A stretch of DNA of 64,000 bases from Bradyrhizobium diazoefficiens. Its GTDB lineage: Bacteria > Pseudomonadota > Alphaproteobacteria > Rhizobiales > Xanthobacteraceae. Location: contig NZ_CP067101.1 of NCBI RefSeq assembly GCF_016616425.1, positions 2,294,001-2,358,000 of the forward strand, written 5' to 3'. The notes under the pieces are model-generated. The model worked only from the letters and a program-made list of their open reading frames with translations, did not search any database and was not told where the DNA came from. Shown piece after piece: positions 18,280-25,113 of this stretch. The translations under genes and the position numbers were made by a program. Every line of letters starts with the position of its first letter. Within the stretch, counting starts at the first letter, position 1.

Positions 18280-18555
18280 TGTCATCGCCCGGCTTGACCC
18301 TATTAGATTCACACATCTCAAAAACAGAATCATCTTCAATGGCTTAGCCGAATGCCTGCCTTCGGCAATCCAATGTCGTCACAGCCGAAGCAAGTGACTC
18401 TGACGACTCACGTTTTCGTCTCGCCCACCAAGAAGTTCGAATCAGAAGTGTGCATATCGTAGGGCTTGACCGGGCGATCCAGTACTCTGAGACGGAGTGA
18501 TTGAATCGATAGACCGCGGCGTACCTGGATGCCCCGGTCAAGCTGGGGCATGACA
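18280..18555. repeat. REP palindrome interrupted by a small mobile element
   Basis: The outer parts (TGTCATCGCCCGGCTTGACC on the left, CGGGCGATCCAGTACTC to GGGGCATGACA on the right) match the intact REP at 57818-57920. That REP reads straight through CGGCTTGACCGGGCGATCC. Here the sequence is split by 163 bases (18300-18462), and GGCTTGACC appears on both sides. The region holds no gene. Confidence 0.85.
18300..18462. mobile_element. 163-bp MITE-like element, copy 1
   Basis: The 163 bases are identical to 52382-52544. The ends form imperfect inverted repeats: CCTATTAGATTCACACATCT (from 18299) against the complement of the right end, CCTACGATATGCACACTTCT, matching at 15 of 21 positions. A direct duplication GGCTTGACC flanks it (18291-18299 and 18463-18471). 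There is no convincing coding frame, so it would move only with a transposase supplied elsewhere. Internal stems include TTCGGC (18361-18366) with GCCGAA (18384-18389). Confidence 0.8.
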
Positions 18556-18589
18556 GCGGAAGTTGGGGCTGCCTTGCGCGAACTTCGTC

Positions 18590-19732
18590 CTAATAATTGA
18601 TCCTTAGGCCGACGCCGCCGTGGATGGTGTTGCCGACCGGCTGCGGGCCGCGCGTGCCGTTGGCGAAGAGATCCACGATCCAGCCCTTTTGCACGCGGAA
18701 GCCGAGCCGGCCCCCATATTCGAACCAGCCCTGGTTGCCCATGGTCGGCACCACCATGCCCTCGCCAGTCACGGCGGCGACGATGCCGCTGTGGCTCGCA
18801 AACGACTGCACCCAGCCGCCATTGATGTTGGCCTCGATGCTGCTGCCATAGAGATGCGTCCATTGGCCGCCAATCTTGACGAGGCTGGTGCGGTCGGTGC
18901 CGGTCGCGATGGTAGTGTCGAACGGATTGAAAGCCACCGCATTGTCGCTGTAGCCGGACACGCGCTGCCAGAGCTGCCAGACTTCGATCGAAGCTGCGAC
19001 CTCGTCGCGCGGAGAGAGGCGGCTCATCCAGCCGGCGCGGCCGTAGACCGCGTAGTTCGAGGCGTTGGTCGAGCTCGTCACGCTCACCGGACCGAGGCTG
19101 GTGTCGTAGTTGCGGGTGTAGCGCGCCTTTTCCCACGGCGTCAGGATCGTGCCGACGTCGAAGAATGGACGCGACGAGCCCCAGTCAGTGAAGTCGTAAC
19201 GCAGCGCGAAGGCGCCGATCGGTGCGCTCGTAATCTTGTAGCCGCCTTCGTTGTATTGCGTGTAGGCGATGCCGGCGAGCAGCGACAGATTATTGGTGAG
19301 CTCCTTGCGGCCGTGAATGCCGGCCGACAACGAACCGGCCGAGCCGAACGCGCTGATGCAATCGCTGCAATTGACCTGCTCGTTGACGCCGAGCAGCACC
19401 GTGCCCAGCATCCGGTTGGTGATCATCTGGTTGAAGCGCTGGCTTGCGAGACCGCCGATCGAATTGCCGCTGGAATCCGCACCGGTCGGTGTCGGGGTCG
19501 GGGTCGGGGATGGAGATGGACTCGGCGAGGGCGAGGGATAGGGGCTCGGCGAAGGAGAGGGTGTCGAAGACGGCGAATAGGTCCGCGCAGGCGCCGGCTG
19601 GCCGCATTCGGACCCGCATGTCGCCTGGGCCGAGGCCGGACGAATATCGAGCGCGACAAACGCAAGCCCAGTCAAGGCTGTCAGCGTGCCAGCGAGGACG
19701 AAGGCCTTCAAGCGGTGTTGCGCCATTGTCAT
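18590..19732 (-). CDS. Outer-membrane autotransporter-type beta-barrel protein with Ser/Thr-Pro linker
   Basis: 380 residues. A signal peptide (about 1-35, ending RPASA) is followed by a short Cys-containing piece (TCGSECGQ). A strictly alternating Ser/Thr-Pro linker spans residues 51-83. A C-terminal barrel of about 280 residues, rich in alternating aromatic strands, ends in RINY, an aromatic C-terminus as in outer-membrane proteins. It looks like an autotransporter beta-domain with almost no passenger. ATG at 19732 overlaps the stop of the upstream FecR-like gene as ATGA, so the two are translationally coupled. The divergent protein O-mannosyltransferase makes glycosylation of the linker a reasonable guess. 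Confidence 0.85.
   Translation of the reverse strand: MTMAQHRLKAFVLAGTLTALTGLAFVALDIRPASAQATCGSECGQPAPARTYSPSSTPSPSPSPYPSPSPSPSPSPTPTPTPTGADSSGNSIGGLASQRFNQMITNRMLGTVLLGVNEQVNCSDCISAFGSAGSLSAGIHGRKELTNNLSLLAGIAYTQYNEGGYKITSAPIGAFALRYDFTDWGSSRPFFDVGTILTPWEKARYTRNYDTSLGPVSVTSSTNASNYAVYGRAGWMSRLSPRDEVAASIEVWQLWQRVSGYSDNAVAFNPFDTTIATGTDRTSLVKIGGQWTHLYGSSIEANINGGWVQSFASHSGIVAAVTGEGMVVPTMGNQGWFEYGGRLGFRVQKGWIVDLFANGTRGPQPVGNTIHGGVGLRINY
19484..19582 (-). repeat. Tandem short repeat encoding the Ser/Thr-Pro linker
   Basis: About 100 bases of degenerate 6-base repeats, reading as Ser-Pro and then Thr-Pro codons in the barrel-protein gene. Unit changes by slippage would keep frame and alter only linker length. 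Confidence 0.8.
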
Positions 19733-20430
19733 CGCCCGCACAGCATGCCGTCATCCTGGACGGCGGGGGTGATGGTCGGCGAGGCGGCGGCATATTGGTT
19801 GACCGCGCAAAGCCCGGCGCTTGCGGCGCAGTTGGCGGCAAAGGTCCAGGGCGGCGTGTTGGTCTTGGTGATGCTGACCTTGCCGCTGGTCGACGTGATG
19901 ATTGCGGTGTCGCCCGGCTGGGTGAGCTGTACGCATTGCAAGCTCGTCGTGCAGACGCTGGCTGCGCCATCCTGGAGCACGACGACGGAGCGACCGCGCT
20001 GCGAGAGGATGTCGAGCGTCGTGCCGCGCACGCCGATGGTTGCCAGCGGCGTCGTGATCTTGTAGGCGGTCTTCTCGGAATGTCCGGTGACGAAGCGGAA
20101 TGCGCCGGTGGTCATGCGGATCGCCACGTCGCGATAGCTGTGCTCATCGTTGAAGACGGCGCGGTCGAGCTTCAGCGTCGCGCCTGGGCCGAGCGACAAA
20201 TTGGTGCTGTCGGCCATCACGAAGCGCGCCGCGCTGTCAGCGCCGGTGCGCACGGTCTCGTCGCGCAGCATGCCGTCGCCGACTTTGATCGGCGTTGTGG
20301 TCGCGGCCACGCGCACCACTTCCTTCTGGATCACGACGGCTTCGCCGACGCGAGTCTGCGCCAGCGCGCACGGCGCCGCGCACAATGCGGCCGACAACAG
20401 GGTGGAGAAAAGCCAGAAACGCAAATTCAT
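19729..20430 (-). CDS. Secreted FecR domain protein
   Basis: 233 residues with a signal peptide (MNLRFWLFSTLLSAALCAAP to CALAQ). The FecR domain covers about residues 40-160: VGDGMLRDETVRTGADSAAR, LGPGATLKLDR, then TPLATIGVRGTTLDI and VVVLQDGAASV. In this setting FecR is a periplasmic or surface protein rather than an anti-sigma factor, as no inner-membrane segment or sigma factor gene is present. The Cys residues near the C-terminus (SVCTTSLQCVQL, FAANCAASAGLC) could form disulfides. ATG at 20430 is preferred because it opens a proper signal peptide. It is the first gene of a two-gene unit with the barrel protein. Confidence 0.85.
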   Translation of the reverse strand: MNLRFWLFSTLLSAALCAAPCALAQTRVGEAVVIQKEVVRVAATTTPIKVGDGMLRDETVRTGADSAARFVMADSTNLSLGPGATLKLDRAVFNDEHSYRDVAIRMTTGAFRFVTGHSEKTAYKITTPLATIGVRGTTLDILSQRGRSVVVLQDGAASVCTTSLQCVQLTQPGDTAIITSTSGKVSITKTNTPPWTFAANCAASAGLCAVNQYAAASPTITPAVQDDGMLCGR

Positions 20431-20552
20431 TTCGCAACCGATCGATATGTCTCTGATCGTACCGGATCGCGCAGGCTTGCGATGTGGCGAAATTATCACA
20501 AGCGGCGCGGGACTGCGCTATGCTTAGTGACAGTTGCGGCGGAATGCGTTCA

Positions 20553-21911
20553 ATGAAATCTATGATGCTTGTTTTTGTCCGCGGTGACGCAAATTTGCCA
20601 CGTAAAACGCTCCCACAGCAGTCGCTTGAATTGTCCGCAGTTCCAAAGGTGTCGCGGAGCGCAGTGATTGCTGTCGCGATTTTCCTGGTCGCCCATCTCG
20701 CGCTGCTGATCGGAGTGACGACGCCGGAGAAGTTCGTCTTCGACGAGGTGCATTACGTGCCGGCGGCGCGGCAGATGCTGGCGCCGGCGATATCGCAGCC
20801 GATGCTCAATCCGATGCACCCGCCGCTGGCCAAGGAGCTGATGGCGGTCTCGATCGCGGCCTTCGGCGACAGCGCGCTCGGCTGGCGTTATCCCGCGACA
20901 TTGTTCGGCGCATTGGCGATCGTCGCGATCTATCTGTGCGGCCTCGCGCTGTTTCGCGCACAGGGGCCAGCGATCGCCGCAGCGCTGATCGCGGGATTGA
21001 ACCAGATGCTGTACGTGCAGGCGCGCATCGCAATGCTCGATATCTTTGCGCTCGGCCTCGGTCTGCTCGCGACCGCAGCCTTCATGCATGGTTTTCGAGG
21101 AGAGCGGCCACAGGCGCTGTTCGCGCTCGCCGGCAGCCTGTTTGGCCTGGCCGCAGCCTGCAAATGGAGCGGTCTGTTTCCGCTCGGCGTCTGCATCGTC
21201 ATCGTTGCGGTGGTCCGCCTGATGCAGGGCTGGCGCACGCTGTTCACCGATGCGAAGCCGGACGACTGGTATCGGCCGGACCTCTGGCCCGGCTTGGGGC
21301 TGCATCATGTCGTGCTCTGCTTCACCGTCTTGCCGAGCGTGGCTTATCTTGCGGCGTTCGTTCCGCTCTACGGGCTGTCGTTGCCGGATCTGATCGAGGC
21401 GCAGCGCCGGATCTTCGCCGACAACACCACGACCGCGATCGCCGGTCACACTTATATGAGCCCGTGGCCATCCTGGCCTTTGCTCGCGCGCCCGGTGTGG
21501 TTCCTGTTCGACAAGACCTCGGAAGACAACGTCTCCGCAGTCGTCTTCCTCGGCAATCCGCTGGTGTTGTGGCCGGCCCTGCTCGCGCTCGCGCTCGTGC
21601 TGCGCGATTTCGTCGTTGAGCGCCGCTGGGATGCGTTCCTGATCGCGGCGTTCTATTTCGGTCCCTGGCTCGCCTGGGCGTTGCTGCCGCGCACGCTGGG
21701 TTTCATCTACTATTATCTGCCGGCCGCCACCGCGGCGTCGCTCGCGCTGGTCTATGTGCTATGCCGGGACGGACTGCCGCGCTGGCTGCTCTGGGCCTAT
21801 GTCGGCACCGCCGCGATCGGTTTTGCAATCATGCTGCCGATCTCGGCGGCTTTCGTCAGCACCTCGATGCAGACCTTCAACCGGTTGATGCTGTTCCAGA
21901 GCTGGATCTGA
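20553..21911 (+). CDS. Dolichyl-phosphate-mannose-protein mannosyltransferase (PMT/GT39-like)
   Basis: About 452 residues and 10 or more membrane segments. Typical family marks: KFVFDEVHYVPAARQML with the catalytic Asp-Glu, NPMHPPLAKELMAVS, WRYPATLFGALAIVAIYL, QARIAMLDIFALG, and LAAACKWSGLFPLGV. The C-terminal four-helix part reads LPRTLGFIYYYLPAA. Such enzymes move mannose from a lipid carrier to Ser/Thr of exported proteins; some relatives modify lipid A or polysaccharide. The start is uncertain: ATG 20553 and 20544 and GTG 20484 are all in frame, and GCGGA (20538-20542) fits 20553 best. It faces the FecR gene and ends at a strong hairpin. Confidence 0.87.
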   Translation: MKSMMLVFVRGDANLPRKTLPQQSLELSAVPKVSRSAVIAVAIFLVAHLALLIGVTTPEKFVFDEVHYVPAARQMLAPAISQPMLNPMHPPLAKELMAVSIAAFGDSALGWRYPATLFGALAIVAIYLCGLALFRAQGPAIAAALIAGLNQMLYVQARIAMLDIFALGLGLLATAAFMHGFRGERPQALFALAGSLFGLAAACKWSGLFPLGVCIVIVAVVRLMQGWRTLFTDAKPDDWYRPDLWPGLGLHHVVLCFTVLPSVAYLAAFVPLYGLSLPDLIEAQRRIFADNTTTAIAGHTYMSPWPSWPLLARPVWFLFDKTSEDNVSAVVFLGNPLVLWPALLALALVLRDFVVERRWDAFLIAAFYFGPWLAWALLPRTLGFIYYYLPAATAASLALVYVLCRDGLPRWLLWAYVGTAAIGFAIMLPISAAFVSTSMQTFNRLMLFQSWI

Positions 21912-21913
21912 CA

Positions 21914-21944
21914 ACGCCGCCTGCCAGGGGAGGGCAGGCGGCGT
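21914..21944. terminator. Bidirectional terminator hairpin
   Basis: Perfect 12-bp stem ACGCCGCCTGCC (21914-21925) with GGCAGGCGGCGT (21933-21944) around a 7-base loop, between the convergent mannosyltransferase and OmpA-like genes. The U-run is weak on both strands. Confidence 0.7.
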
Positions 21945-21966
21945 GCGTCTTGACGATTGCCTTGGC

Positions 21967-22608
21967 TTATTTCGACGCGGTCTTGGTGTCCATGTTCACG
22001 ACCTGGACGCGGCGGTTGATCGGATCGGCGCCGTTGGCGGGATCCTTCAGCTTGGTCTCGCCGTAGCCGACGGTGACAAGATCGGCGCCGTTGAGGCCGT
22101 AGTTCTGCACCAGGTACTTCTTGATCGTGTCGGCGCGCCGCTCGGAGAGCCCTTGATTGTACTCTTCGCTGCCGATCGCGTCGGTGTGGCCGGCGACCAC
22201 GAAGGTCGAGCCCTTGAGCGCCGGATCGGACAGAGCCTTGCCCAGTGCCTGCACCGATGCCACCGAGGTCTTGGCGATGTCGGCCGAGTTGTAGTCGAAC
22301 TGGATCTCCAGGTCGATTTTCGGCTTGGTTGCGGCGAGCTCGGCGATCTGCTCGCGCTCGCCCATCGAGAGCGACCGGGTCGGGCGGTTGCGTACGGTAT
22401 TCAGGAAGGTGACTTCCTTGGCCTGCGCGGCCGTGTCGGCCTGCGGACCGGCGGACAGGCTGCGGGTCGCCGGCTTCGGCTTCAGCGCATCCAGGATCTG
22501 GCCAGTGGAGACGTTGTGGTCGCCGGCCAGAGCCAGGCCCGCCGTCATCGACAGCGCGGCGGAAAGAGTAATCGCCTTCAGTCCAAAGAGCCTATCAAAA
22601 CGGGTCAT
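21967..22608 (-). CDS. OmpA family outer-membrane/peptidoglycan-binding lipoprotein-like protein
   Basis: 213 residues. A signal peptide (to about residue 28, LALA) precedes a variable linker (LDALKPKPATRSLSAGPQAD) and a C-terminal OmpA domain. The domain has IDLEIQFDYNSADIAKTS, the core VVAGHTDAIGSEEYNQGLSERRADTIKKYL with the Asp and Arg that bind diaminopimelate, and ADPINRRVQVV. It tethers the envelope to peptidoglycan. There is no lipobox Cys, so it is a soluble periplasmic or loosely outer-membrane protein. It is monocistronic, bounded by a terminator on the 3' side. Confidence 0.93.
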   Translation of the reverse strand: MTRFDRLFGLKAITLSAALSMTAGLALAGDHNVSTGQILDALKPKPATRSLSAGPQADTAAQAKEVTFLNTVRNRPTRSLSMGEREQIAELAATKPKIDLEIQFDYNSADIAKTSVASVQALGKALSDPALKGSTFVVAGHTDAIGSEEYNQGLSERRADTIKKYLVQNYGLNGADLVTVGYGETKLKDPANGADPINRRVQVVNMDTKTASK

Positions 22609-22950
22609 TGTCGTATCCTCGCTGTTACGCCTGATAGCGATTTGATGCTGCGAGCATAGGGCAGGTTCAAAGGTGCTGATGTGATCTTGGTCACGGTGGC
22701 TGCAGCCGCTTCCAGGCTCATCCTAGCGCATTTGCAGCCTTCCCGGCGGGCGGACCGGGGCCGACGCCCTGGGGGTCGCCACCGGCGGCCTCGGTGATCG
22801 GCCCAAGGCGCCCAAGGATGGCCGCTGAGGCGCCCGTCTTTGCATTGCAGCAAGAAAATTGTCTTCTCCACGAAACGTCTCTGCAGGAAGATACGTAACT
22901 GCGAGGCCGGCATAACGCCGGTTTCATTTTTAATTTGAGGAGACGTCTCG
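22609..22950. other. Intergenic region with leader of the Met-rich gene
   Basis: 342 bases between the divergent OmpA-like and Met-rich protein genes. No coding frame is convincing. Toward the right end, GAAACGTCTC (22872-22881) and a perfect palindrome GAGACGTCTC (22940-22949) are near-copies of each other; the palindrome covers the ribosome binding site of the gene at 22951. A hairpin is described separately. Confidence 0.5.
22907..22930 (+). promoter_or_regulatory. Terminator-like hairpin in the leader of the Met-rich gene
   Basis: CCGGC (22907-22911) pairs with GCCGG (22917-22921) around ATAAC and is followed by TTTCATTTTT (22922-22931). The layout resembles a weak intrinsic terminator placed 20-30 bases before a start codon, so transcription attenuation or a 5' regulatory leader is possible. 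No known riboswitch was recognised. Confidence 0.4.
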
Positions 22951-23199
22951 ATGAAGACCTTGCTGATGGCCGCAGCCTTTGTCGCATTTGCTTTTTCGCC
23001 CGCCTCTGCCGCGATGATGGGGTGCACCAAGGACAATATGATGAAGTCCGCTGCGGCGATGGGCGGTACGCCCGACACACCAGCCAAGGTGGCGGCGAAC
23101 AAGGAAATGGCTATGGCCAATACGGACATGAGCAACGGCAAGATGAAGAGCGCCTGCATGCATTACATGAAGTCGCAAAAGGCCATGATGGCGAAATAG
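22951..23199 (+). CDS. Small secreted Met-rich protein (82 aa)
   Basis: A signal peptide (MKTLLMAAAFVAFAFSPASA, residues 1-20) leads to a mature chain of about 62 residues. It contains many Met residues, one Cys near each end and repeated Met-containing pairs (AMMGCTKDNMMKS, ACMHYMKSQKAMM). GAGGAG upstream and a strong terminator downstream mark a single-gene unit. Met-rich periplasmic peptides often bind copper(I), but no metal site is proven here, and oxidant scavenging is another option. I do not recognise a named family. Confidence 0.78.
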   Translation: MKTLLMAAAFVAFAFSPASAAMMGCTKDNMMKSAAAMGGTPDTPAKVAANKEMAMANTDMSNGKMKSACMHYMKSQKAMMAK

Positions 23200-23218
23200 G
23201 CGCAGGACGCGCATATTC

Positions 23219-23257
23219 GGCCGCGCTGTCAGCAGATGGCAGCGCGGCCTTTTTCTT
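23219..23257 (+). terminator. Rho-independent terminator after the Met-rich gene
   Basis: Stem GGCCGCGCTG (23219-23228) with CAGCGCGGCC (23240-23249), closely followed by TTTTTCTT (23250-23257). A textbook intrinsic terminator. Confidence 0.9.
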
Positions 23258-23315
23258 CGTCGGTTCTGCTCAGGTTCTTTCTCCCGGCGCGAATCTCGCT
23301 ACATTCCTAGCTGCA

Positions 23316-24476
23316 ATGTCACGCGCGCCCAAACCGTTCCCACTCACCACGACGCAAGCCCGGCAGATCTGGCTACATGCCCAGCGGCTGGATCAGCGCA
23401 CGCCGTTTGGCGACGGAGCGCAGGCCGTCGCGGACGCGGTCGCGCATCTCGGTTATGTGCAGATCGATACGATCAACGTCATCGAGCGCTGCCACCATCA
23501 CATCCTGTTCAGCCGTATCCCGTCCTACCGCCGCGCCGATCTGCGCCACGCCCAGAGCGTCGACAGAAGCGTGTTCGAATACTGGACTCACGCGCTCTCT
23601 TATGTGCCGGCCGGCGACTTCCGCTTCTTCCTGCCGGCGATGCGCGAGCACCGCCGCGAGGGGCACAAATGGTTCGCCTCAGTGAAGCCGGCCGATACGC
23701 GCAAGGTGATGCGGTTGCTGCGCGCCGGTCCGCTGACGATCCGCGACATCGAGGACGACGTCCTCGCCGAGAAGGAGCATCTGTGGCAGAGCCGCAAGCC
23801 GTCGAAGCGGGCGTTGCAACTCGCCTTCTATACCGGCGCCGTAACCATCAGCGCGCGGCAGGGCATGCTCAAGACCTACGAGCTGATGACGCGCCATTTC
23901 GGCTGGGACAAGCTGCCGAGGCCCGCCTCGGCAAGGGAGATCACGGCCTATCTGCTCGACCGGGCATTGCGGTCGCAAGGTGTGGTGAGCCTCGATTCCA
24001 TCTGCCATCTCGACGCGCCGCGCAAGAAGGCCGTGGCCGGCCTGATCGCCTCCCGCGTCCGCCGCGGCGACCTCGTGCCTGTTGCGATCGAGGGCGCCGG
24101 CAAGCAGGAGCATTGGGCGGCGCCGGCAGCGCTGGAGCCGTATGAGATGTCACCCGATCTCGTCCACATCCTTTCGCCGTTCGATCCTCTCATCATCCAA
24201 CGCAAGCGCACCAATCTCATCTTCGGCTACAACCATCTATTCGAGGCCTATGTGCCGAAGGCCAAGCGCAAGCTCGGCTATTTTGCGCTGCCGGTGCTGG
24301 TCGGCGACGAGATCGTCGCTGCGCTCGATCTGAAGACCGACCGGCAGGCGAAGAAGCTGTTGATGCAGAAATGGACTTGGGTCGGGCAGGGGAAGAAGAC
24401 CGCGGGGCGCAAGGAGCTCAAGCGCCAGATCGAGGACGAACTCGACCGTTTCGAGCGGTTTCAACTGGCGGAGTGA
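23316..24476 (+). CDS. YcaQ/AlkX-type DNA glycosylase, winged-helix protein
   Basis: 386 residues of the COG3214 (HTH_42) family. Known members unhook DNA interstrand crosslinks and remove alkylated bases. The catalytic QxD motif is present as Q49-I50-D51 in GYVQIDTINVIERCHHHI. Other family marks are VFEYWTHALSYVP, REGHKWF and the C-terminal LSPFDPLIIQRKRTNLIFGY with AYVPKAKRKLGYFALPVLVG. ATG at 23316 is chosen. Longer in-frame extensions run through the terminator and the Met-rich gene, so they are rejected. It stands alone and ends near a BIME-type repeat. Confidence 0.92.
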   Translation: MSRAPKPFPLTTTQARQIWLHAQRLDQRTPFGDGAQAVADAVAHLGYVQIDTINVIERCHHHILFSRIPSYRRADLRHAQSVDRSVFEYWTHALSYVPAGDFRFFLPAMREHRREGHKWFASVKPADTRKVMRLLRAGPLTIRDIEDDVLAEKEHLWQSRKPSKRALQLAFYTGAVTISARQGMLKTYELMTRHFGWDKLPRPASAREITAYLLDRALRSQGVVSLDSICHLDAPRKKAVAGLIASRVRRGDLVPVAIEGAGKQEHWAAPAALEPYEMSPDLVHILSPFDPLIIQRKRTNLIFGYNHLFEAYVPKAKRKLGYFALPVLVGDEIVAALDLKTDRQAKKLLMQKWTWVGQGKKTAGRKELKRQIEDELDRFERFQLAE

Positions 24477-24506
24477 AGGCTGCTTGCCACAGCGTCGGTC
24501 CCGTAG

Positions 24507-24615
24507 GGTGGATTAGTTAGCGGAGCGTAATCCACCACTGCTCGTATCCGCAGAGACAGAAGAGGTGGGTTACGCCGGCGGACTGCGCTTCGCGCAGCCG
24601 CAAGGCTAACCCACC
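24507..24615. repeat. BIME-type double palindrome
   Basis: Two hairpins: GGTGGATTA with TAATCCACC (24507-24536), and GGTGGGTTA with TAACCCACC (24564-24615). They are related in sequence and arranged as a bacterial interspersed mosaic element. The right end overlaps the last codons and stop of the DUF2809 gene on the minus strand. Confidence 0.8.
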
Positions 24616-25046
24616 CTGCGCAGTTCAGCGAGCCAATCGATCCAGACGCCGACCCCAATCCCGATCGCATAGGCCACCAGATTCCATAGCGAAAAGATCC
24701 GCCCAAGCAGCAGGGCACCGGTCGTCGTCAGCCGAAACGCATCGAGCCATGGCGTGTGCAGCAGCCGAGAGAATTCCACGACGAGTGCGATCATCGCCGC
24801 GATGGCCGCAATCTGCGTCCGCGTGAGTTGCGGCAGCAAAACCCCGACCAGCAGAAACACCATCGTGGCCCACAACAGCGAGCCGCCATACTTCACGACG
24901 AGCGCGGGCAGTCCGAGCGGAAAGCCGTACCAGCGCAGGGACAGCCCGCAGACGATCACCCCAAGCGCGAGGGCGGCGCGGATCAGCGATGCCCGTAGCA
25001 GCGCAACAGGTTGATCCGGTTGCGCTCCGTGCATTGCTCGCTCCAT
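24606..25046 (-). CDS. DUF2809 family membrane protein
   Basis: About 146 residues with four membrane segments (for example ALALGVIVCGLSLRWYGFP and LLWATMVFLLVGVLLPQ). It includes VVEFSRLLHTPWLDAFRLTT, the recognisable DUF2809 core. Function is unknown. ATG at 25046 with AAGAG upstream is chosen; GTG at 25079 would add 11 residues. The last four codons (RRVG and stop) lie inside the BIME repeat, so the C-terminus has been shaped by the repeat. It is divergent from the MFS transporter. Confidence 0.85.
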   Translation of the reverse strand: MERAMHGAQPDQPVALLRASLIRAALALGVIVCGLSLRWYGFPLGLPALVVKYGGSLLWATMVFLLVGVLLPQLTRTQIAAIAAMIALVVEFSRLLHTPWLDAFRLTTTGALLLGRIFSLWNLVAYAIGIGVGVWIDWLAELRRVG

Positions 25047-25113
25047 TGACTCTTTGCCAGCGATGCTCAAAACCGCCACTCAGCCCTAGAAAAGCAACAA
25101 CCAAGGGGAAGCC

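Noticed and set aside
18431..18450. GTTCGAATC inside the mobile element, resembling a tRNA T-loop
   Set aside because: The flanking bases do not form a T-stem, and no acceptor or anticodon arm can be drawn, so it is not a tRNA or a tRNA-derived end.
19484..19582. Short regular repeats that might suggest a CRISPR
   Set aside because: The units are 6 bases, without spacers, and encode Ser/Thr-Pro in frame within a gene.
22935..23315. N-terminal extension of the YcaQ-like gene
   Set aside because: It would overlap the Met-rich gene and an intrinsic terminator in another frame; homology starts at 23316.
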